Shown piece after piece: positions 28,507 through 36,985 of a stretch of 64,000 nt of DNA. Made by a program: the position numbers and the translations under genes. The first letter of the stretch is position 1. Every line of letters begins with the position of its first letter. Source of the stretch: Streptococcus pantholopis (GTDB lineage: Bacteria; Bacillota; Bacilli; Lactobacillales; Streptococcaceae); contig NZ_CP014699.1 in the NCBI RefSeq assembly GCF_001642085.1, positions 372,001 through 436,000 on the forward strand. Reading direction: 5' to 3'. A model generated the notes under the pieces. That model ran no database searches. It had not been told where the DNA came from and saw only the letters and a list, made by a program, of their open reading frames with translations.

Positions 28507-29130
28507 ATGGCTAAAAAGAAAGGGTTGAGCAGACCGGTAAAAGTGTTTTGGGGACTGCTGGCTGCTGTTCTCATCGCCATTACAGGAATTTGGGGGTATA
28601 ATCGCTATATGGCAAGAGAAAAAGTGAATCAGCTTTATAAACATGGTTTCAGACTTTATGAAGAACAAATCGCCACTTATATTAAAGAGAACTATTCCGG
28701 TGTCAGTAAAATCGAGTTTTCACCGATTTTTGTAGATGGAGACGGACGCTTTACGATGCGAACAGTCAATGTCGTGCCAGTGATTTATGATGAAGAAGGA
28801 AATAAAGCGTACCTTGGTAGAATGATAGGACAGCAAGGTTATGGTAATTATGGGACTGGGAACGGTCCGGTTTTATCTATTGATAGTGCTGGAGAAGAAG
28901 TTATTGAGCTGAAAGATTTTGATGCGGATAAGGTTTATGATGTATCAGGATATAAGACACTTCCCGATTTTGCTAAATTAAAATCGAATTCTCTGATGGA
29001 TAAAAATGTGGCAGCCTTAGTAGAAAAGCATCAATTGGAAGCTGTTGAAAAATCATCAGAAGGCAGTCCGGATATTGAAATCGTTTATAACTTGGAAATA
29101 AGGGAAGGGGATTACACACAATGGCATTGA
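28507..29130 (+). CDS. Membrane-anchored protein, candidate immunity protein (copy 2)
   Basis: 207 residues, same design as the 27585 protein: cytosolic basic tail, transmembrane helix at about 13-33, external domain with EEQIATYIKENYSGVSKIEFSP. Residues after about 90 (GRMIGQQGYGNYGTGNGPV...) differ strongly from copy 1, pointing to matching with a different effector. The stop overlaps the effector start by 10 bases, so the two are co-translated. Externally anchored inhibitors of this layout are known for the S. aureus T7SS lipase TslA; orthology cannot be proven here. Confidence 0.65.
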   Translation: MAKKKGLSRPVKVFWGLLAAVLIAITGIWGYNRYMAREKVNQLYKHGFRLYEEQIATYIKENYSGVSKIEFSPIFVDGDGRFTMRTVNVVPVIYDEEGNKAYLGRMIGQQGYGNYGTGNGPVLSIDSAGEEVIELKDFDADKVYDVSGYKTLPDFAKLKSNSLMDKNVAALVEKHQLEAVEKSSEGSPDIEIVYNLEIREGDYTQWH

Positions 29131-30443
29131 CAGACCTTCAAATTCAAGATTTACAAGCAGTAATTAAAAGTTGGAATTCTTATACAATTGGAGCAAAAGA
29201 CAGTGTAGGCAATCAGGAATATGAAATTGTCAACACTCAAGACGGAACGACTGAGGCCATTGCTGTAGCCCCGGTTGTTGATGGCACGACCGACTACAGC
29301 CAAACGGCTATTGTTGTGGCGGGGACCCAACCTGGTTTCACTGAATCCACTAAAAATGCGATTGAAGCTAGAAGCGGGATGACCCCGCAGGTGGACGATA
29401 TCTCCGATTTTTATGATAGCACAGCTGCCAAACTGGAAAAAGACCATGGCGGTGGGACCATTTCCAACATGTCCGGTTTCAGCCAGTCGGGTCCGGCAGT
29501 TGCTAAAGTGGCCGCAGAGCATCAGGTTCCCAAGATCACCAACTTCATGGACTGGGCAGCCAGCAGCGCTCTCTATTCTAAGGCTAATCCTAAAGGCATA
29601 ACCGCTGAGGAGAAGGCTTGGCTGGATCAGCACGCCACCATTTATATGGATTCGACCAGAGATGTGACCTATCTGGATGGGAAAAATCATGGGGACATTC
29701 CTTATGGCAAGAAATATATTGTTGAAGGTACAGGGGACCCTATTTCCGACCATGACACGGCTTTTCCCCGTATCAAGGGGAATGGTCTGGATATAGACTG
29801 GTATGTCAAGCACGGCCAGTTTGCTTCCGGCATGACCAAGGAGCAGGTGATTAAGGTGGCCAGAAAGAAGGCTAAAGAAGCCGCGAAAAACTGGGATATT
29901 AAAGACCCCAGCACTTGGTTTAACAGCACCGATTACCGGCTTTATCTGCTGAGATATGTTATGACCTACGGCGACTTTGCGGTTGAACCGACCAAAGCCG
30001 AGCTTCTGACCTCTTATAAGAAGACAGTCAAAGACCTGAGAAGTCAGCTGAAAACAGCGACAGGGTCTAAGCGAATCAGCTTGCGGGAGGAGCTGTTGCG
30101 GGCAGTTGCTGAGAAAGCTAGGCTGCAGGCCGAGCTTAAAGTTCAAGAGATTAAAGATGAGATTGCTCAGGCAAAAGAAGCTCTGCAGGCAGACATCACG
30201 GCGACGCGTCAGGCTATGTACCAAATAGCAGAAGAACTGACGGATAGTGAAGTGGCCGAACTGCTGAGCCCTTACACTATGGAGAATTTATGGGACAGTC
30301 AGGCAGAGGCCCAAAATTTAGCAGAAGCTGATGCCTACCAAAACAGGATGATGGCTTTTGCGGATAAGCTGGAAGCAGCGGCAGACAATCTAATAGCGAC
30401 CGATCAGGAAGGGGCAGCTTTGTTTTCAACTAACAAGAAGTAG
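29121..30443 (+). CDS. Lipase-like alpha/beta hydrolase with C-terminal helical domain, candidate T7SS effector
   Basis: 440 residues, no signal peptide. Residues about 1-285 read as a class-3-lipase-like hydrolase: strand TAIVVAGTQPGF (62-73), nucleophile elbow GFSQSG (119-124) with Ser121, then 'KITNFMDWAASSAL'. Candidate acid and base are D206 (GDPIS) and H231 (VKHGQF); this assignment is tentative. Residues about 290-425 are almost all helical and coiled-coil-like, as in LXG-type targeting domains. Enzyme first and targeting domain last is the reversed order described for S. aureus TslA. Two small helical proteins follow, as expected for secretion partners. No T7SS core gene is in the window. 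Confidence 0.7.
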   Translation: MALTDLQIQDLQAVIKSWNSYTIGAKDSVGNQEYEIVNTQDGTTEAIAVAPVVDGTTDYSQTAIVVAGTQPGFTESTKNAIEARSGMTPQVDDISDFYDSTAAKLEKDHGGGTISNMSGFSQSGPAVAKVAAEHQVPKITNFMDWAASSALYSKANPKGITAEEKAWLDQHATIYMDSTRDVTYLDGKNHGDIPYGKKYIVEGTGDPISDHDTAFPRIKGNGLDIDWYVKHGQFASGMTKEQVIKVARKKAKEAAKNWDIKDPSTWFNSTDYRLYLLRYVMTYGDFAVEPTKAELLTSYKKTVKDLRSQLKTATGSKRISLREELLRAVAEKARLQAELKVQEIKDEIAQAKEALQADITATRQAMYQIAEELTDSEVAELLSPYTMENLWDSQAEAQNLAEADAYQNRMMAFADKLEAAADNLIATDQEGAALFSTNKK

Positions 30444-30498
30444 GCAGACAGAGGTGCATAAAGGGCATTGTAACTGAAGCATAGAAGGTGGGGTTCTT

Positions 30499-30798
30499 AT
30501 GGGGATGGGAGTAACGGCTGATTTAGACATGCTTGTCCAAGCGGCCAAGGAGACTAAGAAAGTGCAGGAGCGTTTGGCCATTCAGGGGGCTTTGTCGGCA
30601 AAGCAAGGCGAATGGGAGAGCCAATCGTTTGATTTACAGAGCTGCTTAGAGACGAAAGCTTCTGAACTGCAGACTTTAGCGCAGGGGACAATAGCTTCTG
30701 AGCTGGCGGATTGTTTTACGGGTCAGGCAGCCGACAGTGCAGCGGTCTATCTGGCCGAATGGCCTCAGGTAGACTTTAGCAGCTTGATACGAGCTTAA
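30499..30798 (+). CDS. Small helical protein, candidate effector partner
   Basis: 99 residues, MGMGVTADLDMLVQAAKETKKVQERL..., predicted by eye as two or three amphipathic helices (about 5-35, 36-65, 67-87). No signal peptide, few aromatic residues. Size and location between an effector and a coiled-coil protein match the WXG100-like partners (Lap1/TlaA type) that bind LXG effectors. A WXG motif itself is not present. SD GAAGGTGGGG. Confidence 0.6.
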   Translation: MGMGVTADLDMLVQAAKETKKVQERLAIQGALSAKQGEWESQSFDLQSCLETKASELQTLAQGTIASELADCFTGQAADSAAVYLAEWPQVDFSSLIRA

Positions 30799-30812
30799 AA
30801 GGGGAGGAAGAG

Positions 30813-31331
30813 ATGACAGATAAAGAAGAGCAATTGACACAGGAACATTTGGAGCGGGTCAAAGCCATAGACGAAGCTGTTTGGCGCTGCGAGGATATGC
30901 AGCAGGAGGCCTCTAAGCGGACAGAGAATCTGGCTAACTGGCTGCTAGGGCAATGCCGTGATCTGCCTGAGGCTATGCCAAGCCATACGATAGGGGCATT
31001 AGAAGATGAGCGTGACCAGCTGCTGCGTAAGATTCGTCAGAAAGAAGATGAGTTAGAGGAGGCTAGAACAGAAGAAACCACTGCTTACAATCAGGCTGTA
31101 GAGGAGCTGCAGGAGCAGCAGAAGAAGGAGCGTCAGCAGGCTGAAGCGTTAAGTATGCTCAAGCGGCGCTTGGAATTCAGTATCGCCCATGTGGCTTTTC
31201 TTGGGTTACAGTCTGATAAGAGCAAGGGGCGTTTTCGCTGTGAGAGCTGCCGTTATGAGTGGGAAGCTGAGCTGTCATCTGTGACAGGCCGAAAGAGCTG
31301 CCAGCAGTGCGGGATTTCCTTTGAAAAATAA
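30813..31331 (+). CDS. Coiled-coil protein with C-terminal zinc ribbon
   Basis: 172 residues. Residues about 5-125 are charged and helical, with a strong coiled coil at about 62-118 (ERDQLLRKIRQKEDELEEARTE). Residues 141-172 hold four cysteines, C143/C146 (CESC) and C163/C166 (CQQC), a zinc-ribbon spacing. The coiled-coil part resembles DUF3958-like T7SS partner proteins; the added ribbon is not something I know from them. SD GGGGAGGAAGAG, 14 bases after the previous stop. A terminator follows. Confidence 0.65.
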   Translation: MTDKEEQLTQEHLERVKAIDEAVWRCEDMQQEASKRTENLANWLLGQCRDLPEAMPSHTIGALEDERDQLLRKIRQKEDELEEARTEETTAYNQAVEELQEQQKKERQQAEALSMLKRRLEFSIAHVAFLGLQSDKSKGRFRCESCRYEWEAELSSVTGRKSCQQCGISFEK

Positions 31332-31337
31332 AGACAT

Positions 31338-31371
31338 AAAAAAGGCAGCCGTTTAGCTGCTTTTTCTTTTT
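31338..31371 (+). terminator. Bidirectional terminator closing the effector cluster
   Basis: AAAAAGGCAGC (31339-31349) pairs with GCTGCTTTTT (31356-31365); T-runs on both strands. It also serves the convergent gtrA-like gene. Confidence 0.85.
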
Positions 31372-31468
31372 ATATGACTTTAATCTGCCTGTCGGACGGC
31401 CGACCTGTTTGACAGCGATAATTTTGCAATGCCCATACCAGCCGTTGAGAAATTCCTGCTGCAGCTCA

Positions 31469-31924
31469 TTACGATTTTTTATTTTTAAAAATAAAGAGCT
31501 TGCTGAAAAGATAGTTGGTTACCATGATGAGTATTTGGCTGATAAATGTCTCAATGGCATTAACCCAGGCTAAGTTGTTGTGTACAAATCGGCCGATAAT
31601 ATGGGGGAAAGTATCGACAAAGACATAGGCTAGAAAAACATCTAAAAAATAAGTAAAGAGCCGGGCCAGAGCGAATTTTAGAAAACGGCTGAACCAGCCT
31701 CTTCGCTCTTGGTCGAAGACGAAAAAATCATTGGTAACAAAAGCAAAGATGACAGCAAGGATGTTAGCCAGCGAGGTGGACACCAGCCCGCTGGGATAAA
31801 CTGTAAAAATAAGAATCCGAACTGTCATGTAAAAAACAGTAGTCAGGACACCAAAGAAAAGGTATTTAATAATTTCATTTTGAATGGCTTGAGTTAAAAA
31901 TGTTTTGTTAAAATATTTTTTCAT
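31469..31924 (-). CDS. GtrA family membrane protein
   Basis: 151 residues with four hydrophobic spans, the GtrA/DPMS-like layout: 'IIKYLFFGVLTTVFYMTVRILIF', 'NILAVIFAFVTNDFFVFDQERRGW', 'FTYFLDVFLAYVFV', 'FISQILIMVTNYLFSKLFIFKNK'. Such proteins assist export of sugars bound to lipid carriers in wall or surface-glycan assembly. It lies 83 bases after the DUF6556-type gene on the same strand. Confidence 0.85.
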   Translation of the reverse strand: MKKYFNKTFLTQAIQNEIIKYLFFGVLTTVFYMTVRILIFTVYPSGLVSTSLANILAVIFAFVTNDFFVFDQERRGWFSRFLKFALARLFTYFLDVFLAYVFVDTFPHIIGRFVHNNLAWVNAIETFISQILIMVTNYLFSKLFIFKNKKS

Positions 31925-32007
31925 AGATTCCTTATACCATATAATAGAAAATAAAGCTAAGAGCTTCGTCTTTGCCTTTTATCACTAAAGTAAGTTTCTG
32001 CTGCTTT

Positions 32008-32427
32008 TTACTCAACAGTATCGGTTGCAGCTGAAGCAGGAGTATCGGTATCAGCTGCAGATGAAGCATCGGAAGCTGAAGATGGTGCCTGATATTGCTG
32101 ATCTGCTGAACTGTCGTTGCCGTAAACTTGGTTATTATTGGCATTAGAATCATAACCACCGTTAGCCGCTGATCCCTGTGATGTATCGGTATTGCTGCCA
32201 TTATCTCCGGAAATAATAACAGTCGTTGTCGAGGTAGTGTCTTTATCTTTTGAACTGACACCGTTTAAGTAATTGTTGATTGTAATACTTGCCACGATAA
32301 TACTTAAAATACTACCGATTAAAGCGATTGTTTTTTGCAAAGCAGAAAAGCCGGATTTGATGTGTTTTTTAGGGGTAGCGGATGTGGTTTTACTAGGTTT
32401 CTTACGACGGGAATAATTTTGAGACAT
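32008..32427 (-). CDS. DUF6556-like membrane protein with low-complexity external tail
   Basis: 139 residues: basic N-terminus (MSQNYSRRKKPSKTTSATPKKH), one transmembrane helix at about 30-52 (LQKTIALIGSILSIIVASITINNYL), then a Ser/Asp/Thr/Ala/Gln-rich tail without hydrophobic core (about 60-139). I recall similar proteins in streptococci under DUF6556. Function unknown. SD AAGGAGG on the minus strand confirms the start. A repeat unit ends just upstream of it. Confidence 0.75.
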   Translation of the reverse strand: MSQNYSRRKKPSKTTSATPKKHIKSGFSALQKTIALIGSILSIIVASITINNYLNGVSSKDKDTTSTTTVIISGDNGSNTDTSQGSAANGGYDSNANNNQVYGNDSSADQQYQAPSSASDASSAADTDTPASAATDTVE

Positions 32428-32444
32428 ACAGTCCTCCTTATACT

Positions 32445-32767
32445 AAGATACAAAGGCCGTCTAAAAATCCGTATGAAAATAGGGGATGGCAAGTGATGCT
32501 GGCATCACGCTGACAGCCATCTTTTTCACTAGGATTTTAGGGCGTGTTCAATTCATTAAGATACAAAGCCCGTTAAAAGAGCAAAGCAAAAATGGCGGTA
32601 AGTCAGAAATCTTTGATTTCGCAGGCGCACCTTTGCCAGAACGACTAGAAAGGTGCGGTCGACTGTTAAGGCGACAAAGCTTTCAGTCGTTTACGGCTAA
32701 CTAACTTGAAAACAATTCTAAACTTAGCCACATCTTTTTCCCGCAGCGTTTAGGGCGTGTTCAATTC
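32445..32767 (-). repeat. Two dispersed repeat units upstream of the DUF6556 gene
   Basis: In reverse orientation: 32445-32554 (AATCC type, apical GTGATG/CATCAC) and 32558-32767 (long form, outer arms not complementary: agagcaaagcaaaa against cccgcagcg). The spacer is att. A third start, AAGATAAAATTTT at about 32771, is only a stub. The GTATCTT end of the first unit lies just before the SD of the minus-strand gene. Confidence 0.9.
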
Positions 32768-32960
32768 ACAAGATAAAATTTTAAGCTTAAGGGCTGTGAT
32801 TCTGTCTAGTTTTGTCCAGTCTGTATCAGCCTTTTTGAGCTCCACTACCTATTATACGATTTTATCTTGAAAAATGCTAAAAAAAGATGGGAATAAATCA
32901 TAAAGAAGTATTTAGACTTATGATATAATGAAATCATTGAAAATATAAAGAGGTCAGGAA

Positions 32961-34106
32961 ATGATTTATTTTGATAACGCAGCGACAACGCAGCCTTATC
33001 CGGATGTTTTGGAAACTTATCAGGAAGCTGCTGCTAAAATATACGGCAACCCTTCCAGCCTTCATTATCTTGGGCATCAGGCTAAGCGTGTTTTAGAAGC
33101 CAGCCGCCGGCAGATTGCGGACTTGCTCAATGTCAAGGCAGAAGAAATCTTTTTTACATCGGGCGGAACAGAGAGTGATAACTGGGCGCTTAAAGGTCTG
33201 GCTTTTGAAAAAGAGCAGTATGGTAAGCATATCATTATCTCAGCTGTCGAGCATCCAGCTGTGAAGGAGTCGGCTAAATGGCTGGGAGAACACGGTTTTA
33301 CAATCAGTTATGCGCCGGTGAACAGCAAAGGCTTTGTTGATCTCAAGGCTCTGGCAGATCTTATCAGGCCGGATACGATTATGGTTTCTGTGATGGCTGT
33401 TAATAATGAGATGGGGGCTGTTCAGCCGATTCAGGAAATTTCAGGCCTCTTGGCAGATAAACCGACTGTAACCTTTCATGTGGATGCTGTTCAGGCGGTC
33501 GGCAAGATTCCTGTTGGTGATTATTTAACGGACCGAGTTGATTTGGCCAGTTTTTCCAGCCATAAGTTTCATGGAGTGCGGGGGCTCGGTATTCTTTATA
33601 AAAAATTAGGCAAACGGCTGACTCCTCTCTTAAATGGCGGCGGTCAGGAGTCTGACCTTCGTTCAACGACAGAAAACCTCCCTGCTATTGCAGCAACAGC
33701 AAAAGCTCTGAGGCTGGTTGCTGACAGACAAGCTGCTGCCGTTTCCGGACTAATACAAATGAGAGATCTGCTGTATGAGGCGCTGTCAGACTATGACGAT
33801 GTTCTTATTTTTTCGGGCAGAGATGAGCAGTCTGTTCCCAATATTGTAACCTTTGGTATCAAAGGAGTTCGGGGAGAAGTTTTGGTTCATGCTTTTGAAA
33901 AACACGACATTTTCATATCTACGACCAGTGCTTGCTCTTCAAAAACCGGAAAACCGGCCGGAACTCTGCTTGCCATGGGAATTCCTGTCAAATCAGCACA
34001 GACCGCTGTCCGAATCAGCCTTGATGATGATAACAATATGAGTGAACTGGAGCAGTTTTTGACTGTTTTTCGTCAAATCTATGCTGATACAGCAAAGGTT
34101 CGTTAA
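32961..34106 (+). CDS. Cysteine desulfurase (NifS/IscS-like)
   Basis: 381 residues, PLP enzyme that removes sulfur from cysteine. MIYFDNAATTQPYPDVL start, TSGGTESDN (about 66-74), HVDAVQAVGK (about 173-182), Schiff-base K202 in SSHKFHGVRG, and catalytic cysteine loop TTSACSSKTGK near residue 323. The adjacent thiI indicates that its product is a persulfide for 4-thiouridine in tRNA and/or thiamine. TATAAT at 32924-32929 with SD AGAGGTCAGG precedes it. Confidence 0.93.
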   Translation: MIYFDNAATTQPYPDVLETYQEAAAKIYGNPSSLHYLGHQAKRVLEASRRQIADLLNVKAEEIFFTSGGTESDNWALKGLAFEKEQYGKHIIISAVEHPAVKESAKWLGEHGFTISYAPVNSKGFVDLKALADLIRPDTIMVSVMAVNNEMGAVQPIQEISGLLADKPTVTFHVDAVQAVGKIPVGDYLTDRVDLASFSSHKFHGVRGLGILYKKLGKRLTPLLNGGGQESDLRSTTENLPAIAATAKALRLVADRQAAAVSGLIQMRDLLYEALSDYDDVLIFSGRDEQSVPNIVTFGIKGVRGEVLVHAFEKHDIFISTTSACSSKTGKPAGTLLAMGIPVKSAQTAVRISLDDDNNMSELEQFLTVFRQIYADTAKVR

Positions 34107-34212
34107 ATGAAGTAAGAAAGGAAGAGACCAAAGAAAACCATAGGCAGGGTCAGTCTGTCTCTAAGCTGAGAACCTGCGGTTAATGTGTTCAAGTGTCTTA
34201 GATAATATCATG

Positions 34213-35427
34213 ATGCAGTATTCAGAAATTATGATTCGCTACGGCGAACTGTCAACTAAAGGAAAAAACCGGATGTTTTTCATTAACCGGTTAAAAAACA
34301 ATATCAAACATGTGCTGTCTGTTTTCCCAGAAGTCAAAGTAAGCGCCGATCGTGACAGGGCTCATGTTTATCTCAACGGCTGTGATTATCTGCCGGTTGC
34401 CGAGGCTCTGAAAGATATTTTCGGAATTCAGGCTTTTTCGCCTTCCTATCGGATTGAAAAGGATACTGAAGCCCTTAAAAAAGCGGTTCAGGAGCTCATG
34501 CTGTCCATCTACCAAGAAGGGCAGACTTTTAAAATTACCAGTAAGCGGAGCGATCACCATTTTGAACTGGACAGCCGAGAGCTCAATCAAGTGATGGGAG
34601 GAGCTGTTTTTGAAGTTCTTCCAAATAGTCAGGTGCAGATGAAGCAGCCTGATATTAATCTGAAGATTGAAATCCGCGAAGAGGCAGCTTATCTGTCTTA
34701 TGAAAATATCAAAGGAGCTGGGGGACTTCCTGTAGGGACATCGGGCAAAGGGATGCTGATGCTGTCAGGAGGAATTGATTCCCCAGTTGCCGGCTATCAG
34801 GCCCTTAAGCGCGGTGTGGCGATAGAGGCTGTTCATTTTGCCAGTCCTCCTTATACCAGTCCGGGGGCGTTAAAAAAGGCTCAGGATTTAGCGCGGAAAT
34901 TAACCAAATTTGGCGGAGATATCCAGTTTATTGAAGTCCCCTTCACTGAAATCCAGGAAGAAATCAAGGAAAAGGTGCCGGAAGCTTACCTGATGACTGT
35001 GACCCGCCGTTTTATGCTGAGAATTACCGACCGTATCCGTCAGGAACGATCAGGCCGTGTTATCATCACTGGTGAGAGCCTCGGTCAGGTTGCCAGTCAG
35101 ACTTTGGAATCTATGCAGGCAATCAATGCTGTTACGACGACACCGGTTATTAGGCCGCTTGTAACGATGGATAAGCTTGAAATCATTGAAATGGCACAAA
35201 AGATTGACACCTTTAATCTATCTATTCAGCCATTTGAGGACTGCTGCACGATTTTTGCACCGGATCGGCCAAAAACCCATCCTAAAATAGCAAATGTTGA
35301 ACAATATGAAAAACGGCTGGATATTGAAGGACTGATAGAAGGTGCGCTGTCAGGCCTTAAAATAAGGACGGTCTCTCCTCAGGCTGAGAGTGATGAGGTC
35401 GATGAATGGCTTACCAGTCTTTTATAG
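34213..35427 (+). CDS. thiI: tRNA 4-thiouridine synthase / sulfurtransferase ThiI
   Basis: 404 residues from ATG 34213 ([19 protein letters not shown]). NFLD and THUMP domains (about 1-165), then a PP-loop pyrophosphatase domain with [12 protein letters not shown] (about 185-196). '[15 protein letters not shown]' at about 345-359 holds the conserved cysteine region. The rhodanese domain of enterobacterial ThiI is absent, as usual in Firmicutes. No SD is evident before 34213, nor before ATG 34183 or 34210, so the start rests on family length. Confidence 0.92.
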   Translation: MQYSEIMIRYGELSTKGKNRMFFINRLKNNIKHVLSVFPEVKVSADRDRAHVYLNGCDYLPVAEALKDIFGIQAFSPSYRIEKDTEALKKAVQELMLSIYQEGQTFKITSKRSDHHFELDSRELNQVMGGAVFEVLPNSQVQMKQPDINLKIEIREEAAYLSYENIKGAGGLPVGTSGKGMLMLSGGIDSPVAGYQALKRGVAIEAVHFASPPYTSPGALKKAQDLARKLTKFGGDIQFIEVPFTEIQEEIKEKVPEAYLMTVTRRFMLRITDRIRQERSGRVIITGESLGQVASQTLESMQAINAVTTTPVIRPLVTMDKLEIIEMAQKIDTFNLSIQPFEDCCTIFAPDRPKTHPKIANVEQYEKRLDIEGLIEGALSGLKIRTVSPQAESDEVDEWLTSLL

Positions 35428-35479
35428 GAGCTTTTTGGATCCTGTCTTGCAGTTCCAAAAAGCAAAAGAAAGGGACACT

Positions 35480-36985
35480 ATGACTGTTTACAGTATTAAT
35501 TTTGGACTGACTTGGGCCAATTCAGGTGTCGAATACGCTCAGGCTTACCGCAATCAGCTTCTGACTCAGTTAAATGTCGATCATCAATTTATCTTTTTAG
35601 ATTTTATTTGGCGGCATAACATTGCTGATTTGGCAGCTAATCTTGGTTTTAAGAGTGATGAGGTTATCTGGCTCTATACATTTTTTACTGACCAAAAGCT
35701 GGCTCCGACGACCTTTACACTGGCTGATTTACAAAAGCTTTTCCATGGCAGGCTCAGTCAGAAGCTGAGCAATGGTAACTTTGTGCGTTTTTTTTACAAA
35801 GAGGAAGATGTTTTTTTAACGGCCTACTTAAAGGAAGAAGGCTCAGATATTGTTCACCGTGTGGAATATGTTTCGCAGGGGAAGCTGATTCGGAAAGATT
35901 TTTTCTCCTATACCAGAATGTTTACAGAGTACTATGCGCCTAAAGATAATAAAGCCTGTCTTTATCAGCGCCGTTTTTTTAATGAAGATGGAACCTTGGC
36001 TTATGATGAACTGATTGACGGCGACGAATCGATTTTTCGTCTTGCCGATCAGATTTGCTATTCAAAAGAGGAATTCATAGCGTATTTTATTCGCTCGCTA
36101 GCTCTAAGTTCAGAGGATATGGTCATTTTGGACCGGTCACTGGGGATCGGCTCTGCGGTTCTGCCTTACGTTAAGCCGGCTAAACTGGCTGTTGCTGTTC
36201 ATGCGGAGCACTTTGTCAAGGAGGCGAGTAAGGATGCCGCTGTTCTTTGGAACAATCATTATGAATACCCCTTTTCACATGCAGGTGAGGTTGATGTTTT
36301 TCTTTTAGCGACAGAAAAGCAAAAGTCTGTTCTGGCAGAACAATTTCAGCAGTTCACCCCCTATCGGCCGCGCCTCGTCAGTCTTCCTGTCGGCAGTATC
36401 AGCCGACTGAAGAGCCCCAAAGAGCCAAGGAAACCTTTTTCTCTGGTGACGGCATCGCGTTTAGTAGCGGAAAAACAGCTGGAGATTTTGATAGAAGCCA
36501 CTGTTCAGGCGCGGCAAACTCTGCCTGACTTAAGTCTTGATATCTATGGTCAAGGCAGTGAAGAGTCAAAGCTTTTGCAGCACATACGGGAAAATCAGGC
36601 TGAGGATTTTATCCGCTTGTGCGGCCATCAAAATTTGGACGAGCTTTACCAAAATTATCAGGTTTATGTGACAGCTTCAAGAAGTGAAGGTTTTGGCTTA
36701 TCACTCATGGAAGCACTTGGGTCAGGCCTGGCTTTGATTGGTTTTGATGTTCCTTATGGCAATCAAACCTTTATTGAAGAAGGAAAGAATGGCTATCTCC
36801 TGTCGATTTCTGATTTTAACGACGGACTGCTCAGCCAAGCTTTCAGTCAAAGGATAATTGACATTTTTCAGTCAGGCAGTCTTGAGTCCATGTCTGAGGC
36901 CTCTTATGGCAAGGCTGAAGACTTTCTGACAGAACGAGTGGCGCATAAGTGGCTGGAATTGCTTGAGGAGGTGACAGGCAAATGA
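35480..36985 (+). CDS. gtfA: GtfA/Gtf1-type glycosyltransferase of serine-rich adhesins
   Basis: 501 residues, the size of GtfA from accessory Sec loci. MTVYSINFGLTWANSGVEYAQAYR is the typical N-terminus. 'SLVTASRLVAEKQLEILIEA' and 'SRSEGFGLSLMEALGSGL' (GT4 E-x7-E motif) mark the UDP-GlcNAc transferase domain. In known systems GtfA with GtfB adds the first GlcNAc to Ser/Thr of serine-rich repeat proteins. SD AAAGGGA. The next gene overlaps by ATGA. No adhesin, secA2 or asp gene is in this window. Confidence 0.9.
   Translation: MTVYSINFGLTWANSGVEYAQAYRNQLLTQLNVDHQFIFLDFIWRHNIADLAANLGFKSDEVIWLYTFFTDQKLAPTTFTLADLQKLFHGRLSQKLSNGNFVRFFYKEEDVFLTAYLKEEGSDIVHRVEYVSQGKLIRKDFFSYTRMFTEYYAPKDNKACLYQRRFFNEDGTLAYDELIDGDESIFRLADQICYSKEEFIAYFIRSLALSSEDMVILDRSLGIGSAVLPYVKPAKLAVAVHAEHFVKEASKDAAVLWNNHYEYPFSHAGEVDVFLLATEKQKSVLAEQFQQFTPYRPRLVSLPVGSISRLKSPKEPRKPFSLVTASRLVAEKQLEILIEATVQARQTLPDLSLDIYGQGSEESKLLQHIRENQAEDFIRLCGHQNLDELYQNYQVYVTASRSEGFGLSLMEALGSGLALIGFDVPYGNQTFIEEGKNGYLLSISDFNDGLLSQAFSQRIIDIFQSGSLESMSEASYGKAEDFLTERVAHKWLELLEEVTGK

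Noticed and set aside
29151..30224. Minus-strand open frame of 357 codons
   Set aside because: It is antisense to the lipase-like effector gene, has atypical composition (Cys, Leu and Ser rich), no domain and no SD.
31932..32261. Minus-strand open frame of 109 codons overlapping the DUF6556 gene
   Set aside because: It is a different frame of the low-complexity 3' part of the 32008-32427 gene and has no SD.
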